Shown: positions 1-5,340, counted from the first letter of the stretch. The stretch is 6,943 nucleotides of DNA from Thermoplasmatota archaeon (GCA_023379555.1 JAMCQR010000061.1:1-6943), one strand, 5' to 3'. The notes: generated from the sequence alone by a model not told the origin. Program-made: numbers and translations.

Positions 1-137
1 CTCGTCAGTATCAAATTATTTTCAGATATGCTGATGATATAAGAATCATCCTTGTCCTTTTCTATGTACTTCACATCATACCCGATTATCCGCAGATATC
101 TGGCCAGTTTACCGAGCATGCTATCTGCTATTATCAT
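1..137 (-). CDS. Mut7-C-type RNase domain protein (PIN-like), N-terminal fragment
   Basis: The first 45 residues of a protein whose remainder lies beyond the left window edge. They begin MIIADSMLGKLARYLRIIGY, continue through a charged stretch with YIEKDKDD, and end NNLILTR. This is the hallmark start of the Mut7-C RNase family (PF01927, COG1656; formerly DUF82): an early Asp (D5), the M-L-G-K-L-A-R-x-L-R-x-x-G-Y-D block, then a hydrophobic strand ending in LTR, normally followed by another Asp. The family is predicted to be a PIN-fold-related ribonuclease in the cytoplasm; its substrate in archaea is not established. The ATG lies inside the stop of mptE (ATGA, 4-nt overlap), so it is probably translated by coupling as the last visible gene of the wHTH-DUF373-mptE operon. 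The family call is firm for so short a piece. Length and integrity of the rest cannot be judged. Confidence 0.85.
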   Translation of the reverse strand, partial: MIIADSMLGKLARYLRIIGYDVKYIEKDKDDSYIISISENNLILT

Positions 138-757
138 CGTTTGACGTATACCACTTCTGCGCTTTTTATGCTATCTATTATCTCTTTTCCGAACGCCATT
201 TTCTTCATCTTCACGTCCCTGGGTTCGTCTACTGGTCTTGCGTAGTCAAATCCATGAATATAGATTTTCTTTGCCCCCATCAAGACGCCCATGATCACGC
301 TCCTGTCTCCATCTGTGAACCCGCCTATGTTTCTCACCCTCTGCAATGGAACGCTCTGAGTCGTTCCTAGAACAACTCCCTGCATTCTTGGGACAAACTT
401 CACCAATTTTCGTATGTTATCACCGTGGGCATGCACTACCTTTATGCTCTCAGTGTGGTTCAATATCTTGTCGACGGGTCCGTCCAAATCCGTCACGATC
501 ATGTCGCAACTTCCGTCATAGTAGTTGAGGCCAGAGTCCGCGACTATTACGTAACCCTTTGGTTCACCAGCCGGATCTGCGGGTCCAATAACACTCACAA
601 TTTCCTCCCTCGGAAGATCCTGCCAGAGGTTCTTCGAGATCAGATTATTCAGTTCAATTCCGGCCAAAAGGTCCCCGTATGGGTTGAACCTAAAGGTCGC
701 GACTATCTTTCTGTGAAGTTGTATGTTCCGTTGAGTGCTCCTCGAATCCTTTTGCAT
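134..757 (-). CDS. mptE: 6-hydroxymethyl-7,8-dihydropterin pyrophosphokinase MptE-like (DUF115)
   Basis: Cytoplasmic enzyme of the MptE/DUF115 family (PF01973), which transfers pyrophosphate from ATP to 6-hydroxymethyl-7,8-dihydropterin, a step toward tetrahydromethanopterin- or folate-type C1 carriers. Visible family blocks, numbered from the ATG at 757: IGPADPAG near 57-64, VADSG 72-76, VTDLDGPVD 88-96, VHAHGDN 108-114, NIGGFTDGDRS 143-153 and IHGFDYA 167-173. The TDLDG and HAHGDN acidic/His motifs are the expected substrate and metal-binding segments. Length (207 aa) is slightly short but plausible. The start is uncertain: the ATG at 757 gives a 68-nt overlap with the DUF373 gene, and GGAG sits only 2 nt before it, too close for a normal ribosome site. 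Family-like sequence begins around residue 22 (FRFNPYGDLLAG), with no ATG/GTG/TTG in between, so the true start may be this ATG or a rarer codon. The 3' end overlaps the Mut7-C gene by ATGA. Confidence 0.85.
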   Translation of the reverse strand: MQKDSRSTQRNIQLHRKIVATFRFNPYGDLLAGIELNNLISKNLWQDLPREEIVSVIGPADPAGEPKGYVIVADSGLNYYDGSCDMIVTDLDGPVDKILNHTESIKVVHAHGDNIRKLVKFVPRMQGVVLGTTQSVPLQRVRNIGGFTDGDRSVIMGVLMGAKKIYIHGFDYARPVDEPRDVKMKKMAFGKEIIDSIKSAEVVYVKR

Positions 758-1862
758 GTCTCCTTCTGAAAATGGAAATGATCACTCCAAAACTCACACC
801 TAGCACTGTCAATACTATAGCGACCGTGAGGTAATACGTCTTTACGGCACCCGTCAGGAGGGCATAACTGACGAAAGAAAGCAGCCCGAGTACAGCTGTG
901 AAGAAGCTGATGTAGAAAAATGCAGAAAGAATGTAAGCCTTGATCATCTCCACCCTCTTCCCCTTCTCATATATCAGAAATCCTTCCACTATTCTCCCTG
1001 TGTCAAAGATCAGGATGGCAATGATTGTGATGGGGACTATCCTGTAGATCAGGTCGATAATTCCGAGGACTGGAACCCTGGTCTGAAGGGCCACGAGGAA
1101 ACCGCCGTAAATACCATATGCAAAGACGGCTATCGCGATGAGGAGTGAGAATACTGTGACCCTCGTGTTTACGAATTCGTCCACGAGTCTTGAGAAAGTC
1201 TCAGAGATTCTTTTTCCTGCGGAATACGCTTTACTCAGAAAATAAATTCCAATCGCAGAAACGACCGTCATGAATCCTGTTGTGGCAGGATCCAGACTAC
1301 CCAGTCCGTAGAGGTAAACCCTCATTCCCAGGACGAAGAGTATCGTGATTCCAAGAACGAGGAAACCCACCCCTATCGGTGCGAGCACTTTCCTCAGGAA
1401 TTTCTCCTCCTTCAGCGCTTTTACAATAATATAATACATCGACTCGATTTGTGGAGCCTGCCTCACTGTCACCCGTTTGATTGCTCTTATCTTGATTCTG
1501 CTCTGTATCAGAGGGAGTATGAAATCATCCTCTGCTCCATCTGAAACCACAACAACGTCAGATGGCTTTATCGTCGTTACTATTTCATCAATCTGTTTTC
1601 CCAATATCTCATCTGATACAGTTCCCACATTCTTGTGGCCGCATATGGTCGCAATTTCAATATCTTCCCCTGACTTTACGAGTGAGTCGTAGGTGGATAT
1701 GGCAGAAAACAAGGCATTGGAATCTGAGTCTTCAGCGTCTGCCAGCATCAGGGAATTGGCTGCCGACAGGTTGGACTCCCTTCCGATTATGGGGGATCTT
1801 ATTCCGGCCTTCTCACCAAAATCGTTGTCCCTGTCGATGCATAGGACTAAAGTCTTGCTCAT
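690..1862 (-). CDS. DUF373 family archaeal membrane protein
   Basis: A 390-residue member of the archaeal DUF373 family (PF04123), function unknown. Residues 1-150 form a soluble alpha/beta domain opening with TLVLCIDRDNDFGEKAG, followed by SPIIGRE, an acidic ADAEDSDSNAL stretch (41-51), a HKNVG segment (76-80) and a strand ending VVVSDGAEDD (104-113). Acidic residues sit at the strand ends (D10, D12, D14, D108, D112, D113), which would suit a metal site, but that is my inference. Residues about 160-365 contain six hydrophobic segments: about 162-186, 196-211, 235-258, 264-287, 309-336 and 343-365. A basic RRRHAKG and a polar tail to 390 follow. The protein is therefore likely anchored in the cytoplasmic membrane with the alpha/beta domain inside the cell. 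Length is normal for the family. The ATG overlaps the wHTH stop as ATGA, so translation is probably coupled. The last 68 nt also encode the proposed N-terminus of mptE. Confidence 0.88.
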   Translation of the reverse strand: MSKTLVLCIDRDNDFGEKAGIRSPIIGRESNLSAANSLMLADAEDSDSNALFSAISTYDSLVKSGEDIEIATICGHKNVGTVSDEILGKQIDEIVTTIKPSDVVVVSDGAEDDFILPLIQSRIKIRAIKRVTVRQAPQIESMYYIIVKALKEEKFLRKVLAPIGVGFLVLGITILFVLGMRVYLYGLGSLDPATTGFMTVVSAIGIYFLSKAYSAGKRISETFSRLVDEFVNTRVTVFSLLIAIAVFAYGIYGGFLVALQTRVPVLGIIDLIYRIVPITIIAILIFDTGRIVEGFLIYEKGKRVEMIKAYILSAFFYISFFTAVLGLLSFVSYALLTGAVKTYYLTVAIVLTVLGVSFGVIISIFRRRHAKGFEEHSTEHTTSQKDSRDL

Positions 1863-2074
1863 TTGACTACAAAGTATCCCGCACTTTTCTGCCTGACAAC
1901 CCTCTTTACATAACCCTTGTTCAGCAGCTCCTGCAGGGCATTTGTAACGAGACCCTTGCCCATAGAGGCTGTCTTCATAATGTCGTCGGCAGTCTTCATC
2001 TTGTCTTCAGCAGTGGAACCCAGTCGTTTGAGGGAGTCATAAACTTTTTGAGCGGGTGGTGTAAGATCGCCCAT
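1859..2074 (-). CDS. small winged helix-turn-helix DNA-binding protein
   Basis: A 71-residue protein that fits a single winged-helix domain. Helix 1 covers about 5-18 (TPPAQKVYDSLKRLG), helix 2 about 27-36 (KTADDIMKTA), the recognition helix about 39-53 (GKGLVTNALQELLNKG), and a beta wing 54-71 (YVKRVVRQKSAGYFVVK). The pattern ADDI-x(n)-VTNALQEL-x-x-KGYVKR is typical of archaeal MarR/TrmB-like wHTH folds. It could be a transcription factor or a nucleic-acid-binding adaptor; no ligand domain is present. It is first in the operon, with GGTGA 6 nt before the ATG and a TATA box upstream. Its stop overlaps the DUF373 start by ATGA, so the two proteins are probably made together and functionally linked. 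Autoregulation of the operon is plausible but not shown. I do not recognise a named gene. Confidence 0.75.
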   Translation of the reverse strand: MGDLTPPAQKVYDSLKRLGSTAEDKMKTADDIMKTASMGKGLVTNALQELLNKGYVKRVVRQKSAGYFVVK

Positions 2075-2080
2075 TTATAT

Positions 2081-2085
2081 TCACC
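2081..2085 (-). promoter_or_regulatory. Shine-Dalgarno of the wHTH-DUF373-mptE operon
   Basis: GGTGA on the minus strand, 6 nt before the ATG of the winged-helix gene. Complementarity and spacing are good, and they support that start. It sits within a weak inverted repeat ATTCA/TGAAT (2079-2097), which could partly mask it in RNA. Confidence 0.6.
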
Positions 2086-2105
2086 GTTATAATGAATGAC
2101 TATTA

Positions 2106-2114
2106 GATATAAAT
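2106..2114 (-). promoter_or_regulatory. TATA box of the wHTH operon
   Basis: ATTTATATC on the minus strand is a strong archaeal TATA-like element. Its centre lies about 36 nt before the wHTH ATG. That predicts a transcript start near 2084, at or just before the Shine-Dalgarno, and so a leader of only about 10 nt. No other good TATA element appears on this strand between here and the ogg gene. Confidence 0.6.
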
Positions 2115-2201
2115 ATGATTTGTGAAATTTACTAATTCCGTTGACACGATTATCTTTTCGTTGTTTTCAGGGCGCAGAACCAGCGTGGACCGAGTTGACA
2201 C

Positions 2202-2210
2202 AAAGTATAG
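2202..2210 (+). promoter_or_regulatory. weak TATA-like element before ogg
   Basis: AAAGTATAG is centred about 29 nt before the ogg ATG, which has no convincing Shine-Dalgarno. The arrangement would fit a leaderless or near-leaderless transcript. The match to an archaeal TATA box is mediocre, so this is tentative. Confidence 0.3.
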
Positions 2211-2223
2211 GATGCAGGATGCA
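2210..2223. repeat. tandem heptamer GGATGCA x2
   Basis: Two perfect adjacent copies of GGATGCA end 11 nt before the ogg start codon. They could be a short regulatory repeat or chance. An out-of-frame ATG lies in the second copy (2219), but it is not the ogg start, because the conserved reading frame begins at 2235. Confidence 0.4.
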
Positions 2224-2234
2224 TAACCAAATAG

Positions 2235-2849
2235 ATGCTAGAATCACTTGACGGAAGAATTGAATCGATCATCTCAGACGATATTATTTTCGGAAAGATA
2301 CTCAGCAGGAAGGAGGAATTCACCAGGAACAAGGACAAGGGAATTGATGAAAAGTTCTCTGAACTAACATTTTGCACTCTGACGGCAAATACCTCAGCGG
2401 AAATGGGGCTGAAATGTCAGGAATATTTGGACACACTCCAGCGATTCGACCTGGAGAGTTTGAGAACTGCTCTCGAATACTGCCATTACAGATTTCCTAA
2501 CACTAGGTCCAAATTCATATCTCAAAATTTTAGACACAAGAATTCGCTTGGTGAAATACTGGATTCGAATCAAAGGAGAGACAAGCTGATCGAGACCTAC
2601 ATGGGAATCGGAATGAAAGAAGCATCTCATTTTTTACGCAACATAGGATACTTCCAGTATCCCATCCTTGACAAACACATCCAAAGATTCCTTTCCAGCT
2701 ACTACGGGAAGGAAATCAAGATCAAGAACAGAAAAGATTACGAAAGGGAAGAGATCCTATTCCTGGATATTTCGAAGAAATATGACCTGGAACCTGGAAT
2801 CATGGACCTTGTCGTTTGGTACCTTATGACCGGAAAGATTCTGAAGTGA
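2235..2849 (+). CDS. ogg: 8-oxoguanine DNA glycosylase/AP lyase, Ogg2 family
   Basis: Bifunctional base-excision repair enzyme that removes 8-oxoguanine from DNA and cleaves the abasic strand by beta-elimination. The 204 residues match the archaeal Ogg2 type (HhH-GPD superfamily) in length and motif order: FSELTFCTLTANTSAEMG 41-58, YRFPNTRSKFI 85-95, the helix-hairpin-helix with catalytic lysine GIGMKEASHFLRN 124-136 (K128), and the catalytic aspartate in PILDKHI 143-149 (D146). The protein ends WYLMTGKILK. In the Methanocaldococcus jannaschii enzyme the C-terminal lysine takes part in 8-oxoG recognition, and here the last residue is also Lys (K204). No key residue is missing. The ATG at 2235 was chosen because the protein then has family length; no Shine-Dalgarno is visible, and the transcript may be leaderless. 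It is convergent with the alpha/beta hydrolase gene (34-bp gap) and divergent from the wHTH operon. Confidence 0.93.
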   Translation: MLESLDGRIESIISDDIIFGKILSRKEEFTRNKDKGIDEKFSELTFCTLTANTSAEMGLKCQEYLDTLQRFDLESLRTALEYCHYRFPNTRSKFISQNFRHKNSLGEILDSNQRRDKLIETYMGIGMKEASHFLRNIGYFQYPILDKHIQRFLSSYYGKEIKIKNRKDYEREEILFLDISKKYDLEPGIMDLVVWYLMTGKILK

Positions 2850-2856
2850 GGTTGCC

Positions 2857-2874
2857 GTTCCTTGCAGCTGGAAC
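2857..2874. other. small inverted repeat between convergent genes
   Basis: GTTCC - 8-nt loop - GGAAC lies in the 34-bp gap between the convergent ogg and hydrolase stops. An alternative outer pairing AGGTT/AACCT (2849-2876) competes with it. It could help end transcription from both sides. It lacks the T-run typical of archaeal terminators, so the role is weakly supported. Confidence 0.25.
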
Positions 2875-2883
2875 CTATTTCCG

Positions 2884-3582
2884 TCACTTGGAAAGATCCA
2901 ATATTGCTCTTGCTGTCTCCTCTGGTTTGGTGATCATTGGGAAGTGACCGGAGTCGATGATCTTGTATTCTCCCTCAATCCTTCCCCATTTTCCTGCGAT
3001 GAGCTCATTGACATCGCTCCCGCTCTTTGTACAGAATATGTGGGCTGCTTTTAGTCCGTCATACTTTTCACTCAGAACTATCGGATCTGTCGCGTATTTC
3101 ACTGGCCACGGTGTGGAGAGAGAGAACATCCACTCTTTGTCTGCACTCGCAACATCTTCTCCTATCATTTTTAGAACATCCTCTGTGAATGGGATTGTGG
3201 TCTGACCTGGTTCTAACTTGCCAAACTCGTCTGGTTGAAAGCTCATCTGTGAGGTCCTCACCTTTTCCGGCCTGAATGTGTCCAGGTACAACAACAGTCT
3301 TACCTTGTCCGGTATCTTGTCTCCCACGGATGCTATGACCTTGGCTGCAAAAGAGTGTCCAACCAGTACGACATCTTCTAACTGGTTGTACTTTATGACG
3401 TTCAGCACATCCATCACTGCGGTTTCGATGCCAATTTGTGGGGAAAATAGATGGACTCTTTCCCCCATTCCTGTCAGTGTGACAGGGTAGACCACATTGC
3501 CTGCACTCTCAATTTGCGGTGTGATCTTCTTCCACACCCAGCTACCCAACCAGGCGCCTGGCACCATTACAAATGTTGTCAT
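2884..3582 (-). CDS. alpha/beta hydrolase (esterase-like, MES/salicylate-esterase type)
   Basis: A 232-residue single-domain alpha/beta-hydrolase, probably cytoplasmic (no signal peptide). The first strand and oxyanion region FVMVPGAWLGSWVWKKI (4-20) and the YPVTLTGMGER segment (32-42) resemble the small-esterase/hydroxynitrile-lyase branch of the fold, whose members often have H-G-x-x-x-G-x-W-x-W here; this protein has PGAWLGSWVW. The nucleophile elbow is GHSFAA (75-80, S77), with Ala-Ala where many relatives have Gly-Gly. The general base is H213 in DSGHFPM. The acid is probably D190 (after strand CTKSGSD) or D101 (YLDTF). Substrate cannot be told from sequence; small ester or amide hydrolysis is the expected chemistry. 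GAGGT 9 nt before the ATG supports the start. The gene stands alone, convergent with ogg and divergent from carbamate kinase, so context gives no pathway clue. Confidence 0.85.
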   Translation of the reverse strand: MTTFVMVPGAWLGSWVWKKITPQIESAGNVVYPVTLTGMGERVHLFSPQIGIETAVMDVLNVIKYNQLEDVVLVGHSFAAKVIASVGDKIPDKVRLLLYLDTFRPEKVRTSQMSFQPDEFGKLEPGQTTIPFTEDVLKMIGEDVASADKEWMFSLSTPWPVKYATDPIVLSEKYDGLKAAHIFCTKSGSDVNELIAGKWGRIEGEYKIIDSGHFPMITKPEETARAILDLSK

Positions 3583-3591
3583 TTTGATAAT

Positions 3592-3596
3592 ACCTC
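3592..3596 (-). promoter_or_regulatory. Shine-Dalgarno of the alpha/beta hydrolase gene
   Basis: GAGGT on the minus strand, 9 nt before the ATG at 3582. It fixes this start, and conserved sequence (FVMVPGAW) begins four codons later. Confidence 0.6.
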
Positions 3597-3614
3597 ATAT
3601 TCCATTCCGACTCA

Positions 3615-3628
3615 TACTTAATACTTAA
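3615..3628 (-). promoter_or_regulatory. TATA-like tandem heptamer upstream of the hydrolase gene
   Basis: On the plus strand this is TACTTAA twice in tandem; read on the minus strand it is TTAAGTATTAAGTA, AT-rich and TATA-like. Its centre lies about 40 nt before the hydrolase ATG. A start about 26 nt downstream would fall at the Shine-Dalgarno, the same geometry as the wHTH operon. Likely the hydrolase promoter; the repeat itself may be incidental. Confidence 0.4.
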
Positions 3629-3639
3629 GTAGTTTGCGA

Positions 3640-3657
3640 GGGAAGGATATCTTTCCC
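3640..3657. promoter_or_regulatory. 18-bp near-perfect palindrome, candidate operator
   Basis: GGGAAGGATATCTTTCCC equals its reverse complement except for one symmetric pair (sixth position from each end), centred on GATATC. It lies in the 181-bp divergent region between the hydrolase and carbamate kinase genes, about 12 bp upstream of the hydrolase TATA-like element and about 106 bp before the kinase ATG. Position and symmetry fit a binding site for a dimeric regulator. It could also fold as an RNA hairpin with a 7-bp stem and ATAT loop, but it is probably outside both transcripts. No regulator gene is adjacent. Confidence 0.45.
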
Positions 3658-3752
3658 CTGACCCCAAGATTAGAAGATTGAATATTTCCCATTTTCTGCA
3701 TACTTCTTTGGACGACAATTTTCATTAGGTCGTAAGAGCTTAGGATTTCTCT

Positions 3753-3756
3753 GGAG
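3753..3756 (+). promoter_or_regulatory. Shine-Dalgarno of the carbamate kinase gene
   Basis: GGAG 7 nt before the ATG at 3764. It supports this start, since the nucleotide-binding AVGGNAL begins at residue 6. No clear TATA box was found for this gene; AATATTT at 3681-3687 and the AATTTT near 3718 are weak candidates. Confidence 0.55.
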
Positions 3757-3763
3757 TCAGGAC

Positions 3764-4693
3764 ATGAGAGCTACCCTTGCAGTTGGTGGAAACGCCTTGT
3801 TGGAGAAGTATGATAGGGGAACTGCTGAAGAGCAAATTTACAGAGCTGAGTTGACTGCTAGGAAGACTCTTGAATTTTTCAGGAGCAATGAAGTAGTTCT
3901 TACTCACGGGAATGGACCTCAGGTGGGGGCAATACTGCTGCAAAACGAGTTCTCCAGCTCGGTAAGTCCGGCAATGCCTCTCGATGTCTGTGGAGCCATG
4001 TCACAGGGAAATATTGGATATTTTTTGCAGACTTCTTTTCAGAAAGTATTCAATGAGTCAGGGATAGACAAGAAAGTGGTAACAGTAATCACAAGGACCG
4101 TCGTTGAAAAGGATGATCCTGCTTTCAAGAATCCAACAAAACCAGTTGGCAAATATTATACAAGGTACGAAGCTCAGGTTTTGGAAGAAAACAATGGATT
4201 TGTTATGCGGGAAGATGCTGGACGAGGATACAGAAGGGTCGTCCCTTCTCCTAGACCGGTCGACATTGTTGAGATAGAGCAGATAAGATATTTGATGAAC
4301 GAAAGGTTCGTTCCCATCGCAGTGGGTGGCGGAGGGATACCAGTTATCAGAACCGATGGTGGATACACCGGCGTGGAAGCGGTCATAGATAAGGATCTGG
4401 CGTCGTCATTGATAGCGATCGAGTTGAATGTCGACATTTTCATAATCTTGACAGCGGTGGATGCGGCCTACATCAACTTCAACAAACCCAACCAGGAAAA
4501 ACTCGGAACCGTTGGAATAAATGAACTGAAGAAACTGAAGTTAGCAGGTCACTTCGCTGCCGGAAGCATGCTACCAAAGATAGATGCAGCGGTGAACTTC
4601 GTGGAGAGAACTGGTAGAAAGGCGGTCATAACGAATGCAGAAAATATGAGTGATGCTTTGTCTGGCAAAGCCGGAACAATAGTGACTGCTTAG
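3764..4693 (+). CDS. arcC: carbamate kinase
   Basis: Amino-acid-kinase-fold enzyme of 309 residues, the usual carbamate kinase length. It catalyses reversible transfer between carbamoyl phosphate + ADP and ATP + carbamate (+ CO2/NH3), either making ATP from carbamoyl phosphate or supplying it. Family motifs in order: AVGGNALL 6-13, VLTHGNGPQVG 45-55, the protruding subdomain with DPAFKNPTKPVG 118-129, GRGYRRVVPSPRPVDIVE 153-170, AVGGGGIPV 186-194, GVEAVIDKDLASSLIA 203-218 (K210, phosphate-transfer region), and AAGSMLPKIDAA 265-276 (K272). The NPTKPVG and VVPSPRP blocks separate it from isopentenyl phosphate kinase and UMP kinase. No arginine deiminase or ornithine carbamoyltransferase gene lies in the window, so its pathway (arginine, purine or agmatine breakdown) is open. 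Its TAG stop overlaps the stop of the convergent phosphoribosyltransferase gene. Confidence 0.93.
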   Translation: MRATLAVGGNALLEKYDRGTAEEQIYRAELTARKTLEFFRSNEVVLTHGNGPQVGAILLQNEFSSSVSPAMPLDVCGAMSQGNIGYFLQTSFQKVFNESGIDKKVVTVITRTVVEKDDPAFKNPTKPVGKYYTRYEAQVLEENNGFVMREDAGRGYRRVVPSPRPVDIVEIEQIRYLMNERFVPIAVGGGGIPVIRTDGGYTGVEAVIDKDLASSLIAIELNVDIFIILTAVDAAYINFNKPNQEKLGTVGINELKKLKLAGHFAAGSMLPKIDAAVNFVERTGRKAVITNAENMSDALSGKAGTIVTA

Positions 4694-5340
4694 ACCTTTG
4701 AAATCTTACCGTCGTTGAACTTGATTTTGTTGTTGTGCTCCAACCAGGATAAAGTTTCGTCGAATTCTCTATGAGAGATGAACAGGTCATTTTTCTTATG
4801 CAGACAATATTCAATTTCCTCCCTTGTCATTGAAGTTCCCATGCATCCGAGGATGAGATTCCTGAAATCCTCCTTCTTGTTCCACGGGAATATGAACCAT
4901 TTCCAGTTGTCAGCTGTTATCTCTTCTGCAAAGTAGTCCGGTACGACTTCAGATTTGTTGATGTGAAGGAACGTGGCCGTTTTGACTATCTTAGGATTCT
5001 TCTGTTTTGTCGCTTCAATTGCCAGTTTTATAGATTGGCCTGTATCGGTTATGTCATCGACCACCAGAACAGATCTTCCGCTCAGGTCCTTGACTATGGG
5101 ATATGTCACAGCAGCCTTCCCATCAGGTGTTGCAGTGATACCCCAGTGTTCCGTCTTGAGTGTGAAAATGTCTTTTATGCTAAGATAATCCGAAAGTATT
5201 CGTGCAGGGACCAGTCCTCCTCTGATGACAGAGATGACACAATCGAATTTGAAATCCCCGATTTTCTCAACGATTATTTCGGCCCATCTTTCAATTTCTT
5301 CCCAGCTCACAACCCTCGAGGGAACCCTTTGAAAGTCCAT
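4690..5340 (-). CDS. purine phosphoribosyltransferase-like protein (COG2236 type) with C-terminal extension
   Basis: Type I phosphoribosyltransferase of 216 residues, expected to join a base (hypoxanthine, guanine or xanthine) to PRPP in cytoplasmic purine salvage. Blocks: SVIRGGLVPARILSDYL 37-53 (PPi loop and hood), and the PRPP-binding signature VLVVDDITDTGQS 91-103 with D95/D96. Residues 145-164 (DNWKWFIFPWNKKED, then FRNLI) recall the W-x-x-F-P-W end of COG2236 proteins. Residues about 166-216 form an extra helical/basic tail (TREEIEYCLHKK, then FDETLSWLEHNNKIKF and GKISKV) that could be a small winged helix. The open frame extends upstream to an ATG at 5451, but I chose the ATG at 5340: the extra 37 residues are Ser/Lys/Cys-rich and unlike the family, and a TATA box lies about 29 nt before 5340. 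Translation is then nearly leaderless, without Shine-Dalgarno. TTG at 5349 is an alternative. Base specificity is not known. Confidence 0.85.
   Translation of the reverse strand: MDFQRVPSRVVSWEEIERWAEIIVEKIGDFKFDCVISVIRGGLVPARILSDYLSIKDIFTLKTEHWGITATPDGKAAVTYPIVKDLSGRSVLVVDDITDTGQSIKLAIEATKQKNPKIVKTATFLHINKSEVVPDYFAEEITADNWKWFIFPWNKKEDFRNLILGCMGTSMTREEIEYCLHKKNDLFISHREFDETLSWLEHNNKIKFNDGKISKV

Noticed and set aside
425..769. Plus-strand 114-codon open frame opposite mptE
   Set aside because: It runs antisense to a gene with clear family motifs, and its translation shows no recognisable domain or plausible ribosome site. It is a shadow frame.
1562..2092. Plus-strand 176-codon open frame opposite DUF373 and the wHTH gene
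   Set aside because: Antisense to two motif-supported genes; the translation is Trp/Arg/Pro-rich with no family resemblance and crosses the wHTH promoter side.
2079..2097. Inverted repeat ATTCA/TGAAT over the wHTH Shine-Dalgarno, as autoregulatory operator or RNA switch
   Set aside because: Arms of only 5 bp with a 9-nt spacer in AT-rich DNA are expected by chance.
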